A stretch of DNA of 64,000 nucleotides from a virus (IMGVR_UViG_3300046096_000189:1-64000); one strand, 5' to 3'. Positions 19,332 through 28,859 are shown, counted from the first letter of the stretch. Translations and numbers: made by a program. Notes: a model not told the origin generated them from the sequence alone.

Positions 19332-19670
19332 CTTATTGTCCAGTAAAGTCGCTCGGTTATATAAACCTACTCTCTTTACCCGGTGTGCTAAGACACCCGC
19401 CTGTACTTTCATACAGGAACAGACCATATCACCATCTTCAGCTTTATCTGGTAAGATGCTTCCCACTTCGGATCTGCTAGATCCTACTCCCTTACGGGAT
19501 GGTCGTTGAACGTTCACCTATACGGTGCTTCGCTGCTGATAACCCAATCCTAATCTTTTCAAACCGTGGCTTTGGCTTTCGCCTCGCGGTGGTGATTAGG
19601 CTCTAAGGGTGTTCCAGCAATTCAAGAAGTTTTCATTACAGAATTTCTTCTATATGCGACAATGTTACTT
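19332..19670 (-). ncRNA. Group I intron B in RNAP beta-prime (no ORF)
   Basis: 339 nt, no endonuclease. The 5' exon is TTC GAT and the intron ends CTGGACAATAAG before GGT GAT. Core on the minus strand: P-like GTTCCAGCAATT complement (19611-19622), R-like GTTCAACGACCA (19500-19511), S-like GATATGGTCTG (19420-19430). R GACCA pairs with S TGGTC, a compensated change relative to the other introns. A candidate guide GTCG near the 5' end can pair with exon CGAT, ending in the required U-G pair. Confidence 0.9.
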
Positions 19671-19676
19671 ATCGAA
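19671..19676 (-). CDS. RNAP beta-prime microexon 2 (6 nt, Phe-Asp of DFDGD)
   Basis: The six bases TTCGAT between introns A and B encode Phe-Asp. The two introns end in aligned 12-nt sequences (CTGGACAATAGG and CTGGACAATAAG), which fixes both boundaries. Joining ...GGT GCT GAT + TTC GAT + GGT GAT ACG gives GADFDGDTMS, the universal catalytic motif of multisubunit RNA polymerases, in frame. No other junction choice within a few bases keeps both the frame and the motif. Confidence 0.88.
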
Positions 19677-20087
19677 CCTATTGTCCAGTTACAGTCGTTC
19701 GGTTTCAAACCTATCATAAAGTAACCCGGTGTGCTTAGACACCCGCCTTTGGCTTTCCCAAAGGAGCAGACTATATCTTCACCCTCTGTTTATACAGTAG
19801 GGTGTTTCCCACTTCGGAGATACTATCTCCTACACCTTGCTTAAGGGTTAGTCGTTGAACTTTACGCATGGTTGGCTATAAAGTCAACTTTAGCGTCTTA
19901 GCTGCTGATTACCCATTGTTACATTTAATCCGTTTTCAAACCTTGGCTTTGATTTTCATCTAGCGGTGGTGGATTAACTTTAGGGTGTTCCAGCAATTCA
20001 AGAAAAATCTCTTTAAATATTACTATTTAAGAGGACAATCGGATATAAAATATGAATACTTTTAACTCACTTTTTATATCCTTTTTT
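19677..20087 (-). ncRNA. Group I intron A in RNAP beta-prime (no ORF)
   Basis: 411 nt, no endonuclease. It begins after GCT GAT and ends CTGGACAATAGG. Core on the minus strand: P-like element (complement of 19987-19998), R-like GTTCAACGACTA (19849-19860), S-like AAGATATAGTCTG (19767-19779). Its 3' half is closely similar to intron B, only 6 nt away in the mature message. A long hairpin (GGATATAAAA / TTTTATATCC) lies near its 5' end. Confidence 0.9.
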
Positions 20088-21533
20088 ATCAGCACCCAAT
20101 CTCCCAAGCTGCTTCACAGCGGGCGAGAACGAATTATAAAAACCATTTCCGTGTATGGGAAATTCAGCACAGACAAGTTCTGTAGGTTCCCAGTTATCAT
20201 CCAGTAAAGTTCTGGTGTCAGCTTCTACTGTAGACTTCAGGTACACGTAGCTTGGATATATACTACCATACCCAGTGATAGGGTAACGCGTAGCAAAACA
20301 AGGTATCTCTTCAGACCCGTGATAAACACTTAACATGATCAGCTCAGTTAAAGTGATAGGGCTCACTTCTTCTTTGCTGTATCTTTCAGGTAGTTCATCT
20401 ATGTCTTGTAAGAATCGATATGTGTTGTCCTTACCTTTAAAGATCAATCCTGCGTAATGACCAGATATCTCTATATAGTCATGTCTTAGGTTCTCTTGTC
20501 CGTAAGTAGCAAAGACTTTCTCTAGACCTTCGTTGGTCATCCACTTATCGTACTCTTTACCATTGATAGGTACAGTTACTTTCTTCAGAGTCTTTTTATC
20601 TACCAGTATCATGGGTGTGTTAGGTCCTGTAAAGACCTTAGACATAAACCCATCTCTTACGTTTCTAATAGAAAGAGGTAGAGTAGCTCTTAGAAACTGA
20701 TAAAGACCCACCACAGTTTGTTCTGTGGAAACAGACTTAGGACCAAAGAGTTGTGTAGACTTACTTACATAAGAGGTAATAACGTTTCTGGTAGAATGAA
20801 AAACTTTTCTACCTGCCCACTTACCTAGTATGAGTTTAGACTTACCTTCTAACAGATTCTTAATATACTCAAAGATCTCATTACAAGCTATCTGTAGCTG
20901 AAACCTCATGTTGTTGAAATACTCAGCATTTAACTTAGAGTCTACCGTACCTATGACACCAGAAAGAGAAAGTACTCTTCTATAGAGTCCGTTGATCTCA
21001 TCTTCGCTAGGTTGACTATTCTCATCTAGAGTATAGTCTCTCATACCAGCTGGCATCACTACAAACTTATCTATCAGAGCTTTACTGATATATTTATTTA
21101 CCAGCTTAATATTAAACTCTCTCTTAGGAGATGGTCTGTCTTCAAACTTGATATCCTTATAATGCTTAACAAAGAAATCAAATCCAGTTTTACCTGTGAC
21201 AGGATCAGACTTAACAAAGTCTTTAAGTTCTGTGTCAAAGACAGCGTAAGCTCTAGATGACATGATGTCACCGTAAAGACTCTTAAGATCATAAAGAGCT
21301 TTAAAGATGATAGGATGGAAGATCTGGATGTTTAGATCTATATAAGAGAACATACGGTTTCTCTTCTCTTCCCCCACCATACCGAACGTCTCAGTGCTGA
21401 ATAAACCATCTGGATGAAAGTTCTTACTGAACCCGTCCATGATGTCAAGTACTTTAACAGGTCTTAAACTTCGAATGTCTAGATCTGCTAGGTTAAGCAA
21501 ATCCAGGTTAAAGGGTAAAGAAGGTGATTGCAT
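20088..21533 (-). CDS. RNA polymerase beta-prime N-terminal subunit, exon 1 (phiKZ gp180-like)
   Basis: 482 codons, ATG at 21533 with AGGATCAAGC upstream. The N-terminus carries FSTETFGMVGEEKRNRMFSY, like the start of beta-prime. GKWAGRKVFHSTRNVITSYV corresponds to the LLGKRVDFSGRSVI region, and FATRYPITGYGSIYPSY to the HPVLLNRAPTLH region. The exon ends GRLGAD, the first Asp of DFDGD. The frame continues seven codons into intron A and stops at 20067. The spliced subunit is 537 residues. It faces the 2414-residue tail gene across a 44-nt divergent gap. Confidence 0.9.
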
Positions 21534-21577
21534 GCTTGATCCTATGAAATTAATCGGCCTTAAAAGGATTACCCAAA

Positions 21578-24500
21578 ATGGCTAAGAATGTAAAGAAAAA
21601 ATTACAACGTGATGAGTTTGATCTAGATAATGATCTAGACTTTGATGACTTTGGTATGGATGACATATCTTCCGAAATGTCACCAGAGTCTAGTAATTCT
21701 AAATCTAGATCCCCTGTCACGGAAGTTTTTAAAGGCACCATTTCTGGTGCTGCTGGGGAAGTGGTAAGGCCTGAGTTTTTAGCTAAGACTTTAGAAGGTG
21801 CTTTACCAGAAACTTTCTCTACCAGTTTCAGCACAGCTGATAAGGTAATAGACAAAACGTCTAAGCTATATGATGATACTATCAGGGAATTAAAGCCCCA
21901 GCTTAATAACCTCGGTAGAAAAATCGATAAGCTGGTGCCTCAGGAAGAAGGTTTCCTGAGAAGAATGACAGATAAGTTCTTGGAAATGACTGGTGGTAAA
22001 GACCAGATTTCCAATTCTTCTTCTGAAGGTCAACTAGAACAAAGCATCAACAGCACAATAGCTGGAGTATTTGCAGCTAATCAAGAAGCTCAAATACAGA
22101 TGTCTGCTCGTTCTAACGCACAAGAGAATGTGCGTGAAGGCGTGGCTAAGAAACGTTTCGATAGCGAAATAGGTGTCTTAGGCGGTATCCACGATAACAT
22201 AGCCAGATTGACCAGCTATAACGACACTGTAACTCAAGCTTATCAAAAGAAAAGTTTAGAGTTACAGCTGAGATCCTTCTTTGCTCAGAAAGAACTTTTA
22301 GACTTTACCAGAAAGTACCAAGAAGTATCCACTAAGCAATTCGAGGTCATCAGTAAGAACACGGCTTTACCTGAGTTTGTTAAGATACATCAGAGTGAAC
22401 GGTTTAAAGAAGAATTACAGAACAGAGCTGTAAGTAAGATAACCAATAAGTTATTTGGCGATAATAGCTTTGTGGATAACTTCTTTAAGCGTCTTACTCC
22501 TTACATAGGTGAGAAGGTTTCGGAGATAGCTCAGGGTATTGAGCAAGGTGCCGGTGCTATCGATATGATAGGCATGGGCGTGGAGACCAACAGATCAATG
22601 GGTGGGTCAGCCGCTAGTTTCTTTGGTGAGTCTATTGGCAGCATGGGGGCGGGTTACATAAGAGATCTTCTCACGCCTGAACTTAGAAAAGAAATTGAAA
22701 AAGAGTTTCCTGATCTGAAGATGACCGGTCAGAAATGGGCAAACCTTATAAAGAACCCACACGAGCTTCTTAAGAAATTCAGAAAATCTGATTGGCTGCA
22801 GGGCGGATTAAGTAGTGATAATATTGTTAAACGTCTAGCTGCCGAGACTCTGAGCGACATGAGTCACATGGGTGATAATGAAGGACTCAAAGATTCAATA
22901 AGCGCTAGAAAAATTTATGCTGGTGATGTTCCAGGAGTCGAACAACATACCAACAGCAAGATGTTTGTTAGCGTTACCGAGATTATACCTGGCTATTTAG
23001 CCAGGATGTATCGAGAACTTAAGATCGCTAACGGTGGTGGTGAAACAACACCTCTGACTGTCTTTGATGAAAAGGCAGGAGAGTTCAAAACTGAGGATAA
23101 ACTTAAAAGCGATGTTTTAGCCAATTTGGAAAAAACAGCTAAAGATTCTTCTACGTCTTTTAACCGTAAATTAAAAGACGTTACATCTGCAATACTAGGT
23201 AATGAAAGCACACCTGAGGAACAAGAACAGACAAACAAGTTCTTGGCGGGATTCACTTTTGAGAATTCAAGTGATACTTCCATGCAGGCTATGTTTGACA
23301 GTAAATCTTTTAAAGATCTTCCGTCAAAGATTAGAGAAAAGTTAACAGAGAAACTATTCCATAAATTAGGGGCTGAAGCCAACCCTGAGCGTGAGGGTAA
23401 TAAAGGTAGAATGATGAAGGATCTGGAAGAACTCAGATCCATGGCTCCTAATATACAAGGTACTATCAACGATCACCTTATGGCTAACCAAACTTCCGCG
23501 TTCAATGAACTCGGTATAGTTAAAATGGATAGTGGTGGTAAGTGGAGTCTTGATAGTGACAAATACAAAGATTGGTTATTAAAACAAGCTGAGTCTGAAC
23601 GATTAGGTACGTCTGACATCAACGCCAAAACTAATATTACTAACTTTAACGGAGTGCAGCTTCCTGGACATAATGGTAAATCTGTGCTTGAAAGTTTAAG
23701 CAAGACTGGTATCTTTAATTGGAATTACAAGAAGGGTCTTGGGGAAGACACAGAGAATGCTAAGATAGGTCCTATGGCCCAAGAGGTCAAAGCCAATTTT
23801 GGTAACGCTGCTGCTCCAGATGGTAAGAAAATAGATCTGGTTAGCATGAACGGTATAGCCATGGCTGCCATCAAAGAGTTAGATGGTAAGGTATCTAAAG
23901 TCATAGATAACAAACCTGAAAACGTCGACGATATCTTGGAAATGGCTAAGGTACAGACAGACTATCTTAAACAAATATCTGAGAATACCAAACTAACCAA
24001 TGAGAAGATGGATAACCTAGGTAAATTGACTTTACTCAATATACCTGGTATAACTATCAACAGAAACTTCTTTAAATCCATAGGTAGTTCTTTCATGTCA
24101 GCTGGTAAGCTGATTAAAGACATGACCATAGGGACTGGTAGATTTGGACTTAAACTCACAGGTGGTATATTAGGCGCTGGGTTAAAAGGCGCCGGATCTG
24201 TGGTGGGTGGTCTTTATAAGAACAAAGATAAAATAGATTCTGGTATACGCACTGTTGGCAGATTAGGAAGAGACCTTATTACTAACGTAGGAGATATGGC
24301 TTATAAAGGTGCAGAACGCTTAGGCGGTAGCGTTTTTAAGATGGCTGCGTCTTTGGTAAGAGGTACCGTGAATCTGTTTATCGATACAGATATTTATATT
24401 AAAGGTGAACTTGCTCCTCGTATCAAAAAGATATTGGTGGAGTCTGGTGAGTATTACGATAAGCAATCTGGAACCGTCATTAAGAAGTTCTCTGATATCA

Positions 24501-27500
24501 AAGGTGATATCGTAGATAAGTCCGGCAACATTGTTATATCAGCAAGTGATCTGGCTAAGGGTTTAGTAGACAGACATGGACATCCTATCAAAACCATGTT
24601 TAAGAGCATGTTTGGTATGGCTGCTTCTACTATCAAACTTGGTGCTAAGGTAGTAGGCGCTGTGGCGTCTGGTGCTTGGAAACTGGCTACTAAGGGTATT
24701 AAAGGCTTTAGAGATGGCGAATTTGGAATAGGTTTCGGTAACACTAAGATCTTCAACGTACTTGTAGAGATCAGAGATCTACTTAAAGGTCCTGTCTCTA
24801 AAAGTAAAAAGAAGAAAAAGAATGGTAAGAACGAACCCATTGCTAAAGCTGAAGAAGTCAAACAAGATAACGACGACGCTTTTAAAGAACTTAAAGATAT
24901 CTTTAAGTCAAGTCCACAAGGGCAAAGTCTTTTAAAGTTCGCTTCTATATTCGATCCCAGACTGAGCGACGATAATGAATCCACTGCTGATGGTGATAAG
25001 CCTAAGAAGAAAGGATTCTTTGCATCTATGCTAGACAGGATAGATGCTGCTTCTGACGCTCATGACGAACGTGTAAAGAAGTTCAAAGAAGGTCTTGATC
25101 AAAATAAAAAAGAAAACTTTGTCGGTCCTATGCCTGAGAAGAAAGGTTTGTTTTCAAAGCTATCTTCATACGCTAAAAAGACTAAAGATAAACATGACGA
25201 ACGTTTGCAGACTCTAGCAGATCAATACAATCAGATAAAGAATGGTGGGTTTGTAGGACCCATGCCTCAGAAATCTGATGGAAAAAAAGGTCTCATGGGT
25301 AATGTATTCTCTACAGTCAAGAAACAATACGAAAAACTAAACCCAGCTTTTGTCGGCCCTATGCCACAAAAACAAGAACAGAAATCCATGTTCAAGAGAG
25401 CTGGTGAGTATATCAAGAAAGCCTCAGACGAACAAAAAGCCAGGATGGTTGTTTTAGCTGAACAGCATGAACAGCTTAAAAATGGTGGTTTCGTCGGCCC
25501 TATGCCTAAGAAGAAGAAAGGATTCTTCAGAACTGTCATAGGTGATATGGCCAGTGACTTTAAAGAAAATCGCAAAGCTATAAAAGAACACGCTCAGCAA
25601 CAAGCTGAAAAGAATAAAGAGTCTAAACCTTCTATACAAGAATCTTCAGAACAGAACACCCCGGACGGTGAAAAGAAACCAGGTTTGTTTTCTAGAGTGA
25701 AGAACGGTATAATGGGTAAGCTTGCTGGTAAGCCAAAGGCTACTATCAAGATGCCTGGTAAAGCTGATAAAGGCACTACTGCTGAACGGTTAGCTAGAAT
25801 AGCTGCCAAGAAAAAAGAAAAAGCCGGTAAGTTCAATGACGCGGATGGTGACGGAAGACGCTCTGGTTCCTGGATGGATATATTCGACAGGAATAAAGAT
25901 AAAACTTCTCAACAGAATCCTGCAGCTAAGGGTAAGACCAACGCAGATCCAGACATGACTGTTAAGTACAAAGACGGTAATGGACTTGGGTCTATAATGA
26001 GTAAACTCATGGGTGTCTTGTCTGGAGCTGGGTCTTTGATATCAGGCGCTTTCTCTATTTTCGGTACTATAGGTAAACTGGGTAAAGGTTTAATGACCAT
26101 GGGTAGAGCATTACCTTTAGCTAAGACTGCCATGACTGCATTAAGAGCAGCTCCAGCTATAGCCAGTGTAGTAGCAGCTGGTACCATGGGTGGCGGCTTA
26201 GCTACTGGTCTTGCTGTTGTGGCTGGAGTGGGTAGCTTCTTAGTAGGAGCAGCCCCTTACCTTTTAGCAGCTGGTATAGGTTATGGTGCCTACAAAGGTG
26301 TTAAATACTTAATGAGGAACAACCTCAACAAGTATGAAAAATACAGAGCTTATCAGTACGGTTTTAGTAACTCTTCTGGTGATAGTCAACACCATCACAA
26401 AGTCATAGAGCTTGAAAATCTTATCATAGAGAAACATTTAGCTGTCTCTAACGGCGATCCTAAGATAGCTTCTTCTTTGGATTGGAAAGATGTTTCTAAT
26501 ATCTTCGGTGTGAACATAGAAGACAAAGAACAATTCGATAAACTGAAAACTTGGTTTAAAGATCGTTTCAGAGTATTCTTTATCAACCACCTTAGAGTTT
26601 TATACAACATAGACAAGAATGCTTCCTTAAACAAGGTAGACAAGCTTGAGCCTAGTAACAGAAAGCGCTATCTTGAACTCTCTAGTTTTGATGACGGTCC
26701 GCATGATGTAAAGACAAGTCCTGTTAAGGATGTGCCTGAGTTGAGCGATAACCGTGAGATCATCAAAATAGAAATTAAGAACCTACTCGCTTCTACAGCT
26801 GTAGATATTAAATTAGAACCCACTAAAGTAATTGATTCTTCAGGTAAGGTGAAAAGAGAAAAAGCTCCTTCATTAGAACCTAAGAAAGAAGACAAAGATC
26901 TGATTAAACCACCAGCTGCTAAAACCCAAAACACAAAAGCTGTAGAGGGAACAGAAGATGGTAAAACAGAACCTAAAACCACTAATACAGATAGTACAGG
27001 TTCTTTAGGTGGTATGAAGACACCTGGTCTGGCTAATGGCCCTATGAGGGATGGTAGCACAGGTATGCAATTCATCTCACTGAAGCCAGGTGTGGATATA
27101 GAAAATCTACATCCAGAAGTTCGTAAGAACCTTTTGGCTATGGCTCAGGAATACGGTGAGATAACAGGTAAGTCTATATCTCTAAACGATGCGTTTAGAT
27201 CTTACGAGAAACAAGCTGAAATACACAGAAGATCACCTGGTACATCAGCAGCACCTGGTAAGTCTTTACATGAATTTGGTTTAGCCATGGATGCCGACAG
27301 AGGCATTATGAATGAACTAGATAAGTTAGGACTCATGAAGAAATATGGTTTCACTCGTCCTGTGGGTAGTGAACCATGGCACTTTGAACCAGCTGGTATA
27401 CAAATGGCTCTGATGGAATCTAAAAAGAATCCAGCAGTAGCAGCAGATCTTATTAATTACGGTGTGGGTAGAGGCGGTGGTGGTTACGGCACCATTATGC

Positions 27501-28822
27501 AAGGTGGTCTAAAAGGTCGTAATCACGCAATGGCTAAAGCATTATTAGACGCTACTGCCAACGGAACTATCAATAATCAGTTAACTGAAGAAGACGTCAA
27601 CTTAGCTGGTAAAGCTATGTCTGATAAACCTTTAGATAAACCAGCTGCTAAGACTGAGGAAATATCTATAGGCGGAGCATCTTCATTTGACGCTATGGGT
27701 AACTTTACAGGCATGGATGATGGGTCGACTATCAAAGCTGCTAAAGCTCCTGCATCTTCTGTTCTCAGAACAAATGCGAGCAATAGCACTTACGATGCCT
27801 TGGGTAATGTTACTGGTAGTGAAGATGGTAAGATACCGCAGACAGATACTGTCAGCAAGACAGATGTGCCTCTAGATATAAACGCAGCTATGCAAAAAGC
27901 CGCATCGCAAACAGGTGTGGATCTTAATCTGCTTAAAACCTTTGCTACTTTGGAATCTAACATGAATCCAAATGCAAAGAATCCAAACTCTTCGGCTACT
28001 GGACTATTCCAGTTTACCAAAGGTACTTGGATGGAGCAGATAAAGAAATATGGTAGAAAATACAACTTGGGTCAGGATGCCTCTCCAACAGATCCTTTGT
28101 CAGCTAGTTTAATGGCTGGTGAATATATCAAAACTAACCTAGATACTCTATCTAAAGTAAAACCTAATCCAGATGACTTAGATTTGTATCTGGCACATTT
28201 CTTAGGACCAGCAGGGGCTTCTAAGTTTCTGTCTGCTCATCCTAACGTACCAGGTTCTCAATTGTTCCCAGCTGCTGCCAGTTCAAATAAAGAAATTTTC
28301 TTTGATGGTAGAAGACCAAGAACACTGGCTGAGATATACGAACTGTTTAAGAAGAAGGTTAGTAAAGCCGGCGGTAAAGCTTTGGGTGCATTAAAAGCCA
28401 AGGTTGATTCTGTTACAGGTTCTACCCCATCTGCTACGACAACTTCTGCTAAACCAAGTACAGAGAGTGCAAACTCTTCTTCTGGTATACAAAATGCTTC
28501 TTATCAGGATGTGCCTCAGAAGAAATCTTTTACAACTTTCCAACAGGCTCCTGACTTACAATCAGCTGGTAAAGCCAGCTCTGAGCTTGGTAGAAATACC
28601 ATGCCGGATCTTAATATTGTGAATAATAGCTTAGGTGAATCACTGAGTGTGCAAAAGCAAATGCTGGATGTACTCAGTAAGATACATGGATTAATTTCCA
28701 ATAAAGGCAGTGGTGGTAAATCAGATTCTGATTCTGAAACTCCTGCGGCTCGTCCGTTGGGTAACAGTAAGAAAGAATCTCTTCCTAACCCTGCTTTAGA
28801 TTTGAGAAGAAGATCCGCATAA
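21578..28822 (+). CDS. Giant tail protein with S74-like, M15 peptidase and SLT transglycosylase domains (phiKZ gp181-like, probable tape measure)
   Basis: 2414 residues, AGGATTACCC before the ATG. In order: helical N-terminus; an S74-like intramolecular chaperone segment at about 670-775 with SDINAKTNI (Ser679, Lys684) and IGPMAQEV...AAIKEL; a Lys-rich linker with four FVGPMP repeats (about 1180-1310); a hydrophobic stretch at about 1470-1580; an M15/VanY peptidase at about 1830-1945 with SLHEFGLAMDAD (His1898, Asp1905) and EPWHFE (His1935); an SLT domain at about 2105-2230 with catalytic-type Glu2126 in ATLESNMNP and GLFQF. The size and neighbour match the phiKZ tail peptidoglycan hydrolase. 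It likely sets tail length and opens the cell wall during DNA entry. Confidence 0.85.
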   Translation: MAKNVKKKLQRDEFDLDNDLDFDDFGMDDISSEMSPESSNSKSRSPVTEVFKGTISGAAGEVVRPEFLAKTLEGALPETFSTSFSTADKVIDKTSKLYDDTIRELKPQLNNLGRKIDKLVPQEEGFLRRMTDKFLEMTGGKDQISNSSSEGQLEQSINSTIAGVFAANQEAQIQMSARSNAQENVREGVAKKRFDSEIGVLGGIHDNIARLTSYNDTVTQAYQKKSLELQLRSFFAQKELLDFTRKYQEVSTKQFEVISKNTALPEFVKIHQSERFKEELQNRAVSKITNKLFGDNSFVDNFFKRLTPYIGEKVSEIAQGIEQGAGAIDMIGMGVETNRSMGGSAASFFGESIGSMGAGYIRDLLTPELRKEIEKEFPDLKMTGQKWANLIKNPHELLKKFRKSDWLQGGLSSDNIVKRLAAETLSDMSHMGDNEGLKDSISARKIYAGDVPGVEQHTNSKMFVSVTEIIPGYLARMYRELKIANGGGETTPLTVFDEKAGEFKTEDKLKSDVLANLEKTAKDSSTSFNRKLKDVTSAILGNESTPEEQEQTNKFLAGFTFENSSDTSMQAMFDSKSFKDLPSKIREKLTEKLFHKLGAEANPEREGNKGRMMKDLEELRSMAPNIQGTINDHLMANQTSAFNELGIVKMDSGGKWSLDSDKYKDWLLKQAESERLGTSDINAKTNITNFNGVQLPGHNGKSVLESLSKTGIFNWNYKKGLGEDTENAKIGPMAQEVKANFGNAAAPDGKKIDLVSMNGIAMAAIKELDGKVSKVIDNKPENVDDILEMAKVQTDYLKQISENTKLTNEKMDNLGKLTLLNIPGITINRNFFKSIGSSFMSAGKLIKDMTIGTGRFGLKLTGGILGAGLKGAGSVVGGLYKNKDKIDSGIRTVGRLGRDLITNVGDMAYKGAERLGGSVFKMAASLVRGTVNLFIDTDIYIKGELAPRIKKILVESGEYYDKQSGTVIKKFSDIKGDIVDKSGNIVISASDLAKGLVDRHGHPIKTMFKSMFGMAASTIKLGAKVVGAVASGAWKLATKGIKGFRDGEFGIGFGNTKIFNVLVEIRDLLKGPVSKSKKKKKNGKNEPIAKAEEVKQDNDDAFKELKDIFKSSPQGQSLLKFASIFDPRLSDDNESTADGDKPKKKGFFASMLDRIDAASDAHDERVKKFKEGLDQNKKENFVGPMPEKKGLFSKLSSYAKKTKDKHDERLQTLADQYNQIKNGGFVGPMPQKSDGKKGLMGNVFSTVKKQYEKLNPAFVGPMPQKQEQKSMFKRAGEYIKKASDEQKARMVVLAEQHEQLKNGGFVGPMPKKKKGFFRTVIGDMASDFKENRKAIKEHAQQQAEKNKESKPSIQESSEQNTPDGEKKPGLFSRVKNGIMGKLAGKPKATIKMPGKADKGTTAERLARIAAKKKEKAGKFNDADGDGRRSGSWMDIFDRNKDKTSQQNPAAKGKTNADPDMTVKYKDGNGLGSIMSKLMGVLSGAGSLISGAFSIFGTIGKLGKGLMTMGRALPLAKTAMTALRAAPAIASVVAAGTMGGGLATGLAVVAGVGSFLVGAAPYLLAAGIGYGAYKGVKYLMRNNLNKYEKYRAYQYGFSNSSGDSQHHHKVIELENLIIEKHLAVSNGDPKIASSLDWKDVSNIFGVNIEDKEQFDKLKTWFKDRFRVFFINHLRVLYNIDKNASLNKVDKLEPSNRKRYLELSSFDDGPHDVKTSPVKDVPELSDNREIIKIEIKNLLASTAVDIKLEPTKVIDSSGKVKREKAPSLEPKKEDKDLIKPPAAKTQNTKAVEGTEDGKTEPKTTNTDSTGSLGGMKTPGLANGPMRDGSTGMQFISLKPGVDIENLHPEVRKNLLAMAQEYGEITGKSISLNDAFRSYEKQAEIHRRSPGTSAAPGKSLHEFGLAMDADRGIMNELDKLGLMKKYGFTRPVGSEPWHFEPAGIQMALMESKKNPAVAADLINYGVGRGGGGYGTIMQGGLKGRNHAMAKALLDATANGTINNQLTEEDVNLAGKAMSDKPLDKPAAKTEEISIGGASSFDAMGNFTGMDDGSTIKAAKAPASSVLRTNASNSTYDALGNVTGSEDGKIPQTDTVSKTDVPLDINAAMQKAASQTGVDLNLLKTFATLESNMNPNAKNPNSSATGLFQFTKGTWMEQIKKYGRKYNLGQDASPTDPLSASLMAGEYIKTNLDTLSKVKPNPDDLDLYLAHFLGPAGASKFLSAHPNVPGSQLFPAAASSNKEIFFDGRRPRTLAEIYELFKKKVSKAGGKALGALKAKVDSVTGSTPSATTTSAKPSTESANSSSGIQNASYQDVPQKKSFTTFQQAPDLQSAGKASSELGRNTMPDLNIVNNSLGESLSVQKQMLDVLSKIHGLISNKGSGGKSDSDSETPAARPLGNSKKESLPNPALDLRRRSA

Positions 28823-28827
28823 ACCAC

Positions 28828-28859
28828 AGATAGACAGGCTCCAACGAGCCTGTCTATCT
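28828..28859 (+). terminator. Hairpin after the giant tail gene
   Basis: AGATAGACAGGCT / AGCCTGTCTATCT inverted repeat in the 59-nt gap before the 722-residue gene. It could terminate or attenuate transcription. Confidence 0.75.

Noticed and set aside
19170-19517. 115-residue stand-alone protein
   Set aside because: Its first 62 codons are the 3' part of group I intron B; only the last 53 codons are coding (beta-prime exon 3).
11897-20087. Inteins in the polymerase genes
   Set aside because: The interruptions contain stop codons at the junctions, RNA core elements and no intein splicing blocks (no Cys/Ser at the start nor His-Asn at the end).
19600-20090. Frameshift or pseudogene explanation for the broken beta-prime
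   Set aside because: Two intact ribozyme cores with covarying P7 strands and in-frame restoration of DFDGD argue for introns, not decay.
23000-23470. 158-residue and other minus-strand frames inside the giant tail gene
   Set aside because: All are mirror frames of the Lys/Ser-rich plus-strand gene; Leu/Ser/Pro bias and lack of ribosome sites.
25110-25520. CRISPR-like or DNA repeat array
   Set aside because: The repeats are protein-level (FVGPMP) and lie inside one open frame; the DNA between units is not spacer-like.
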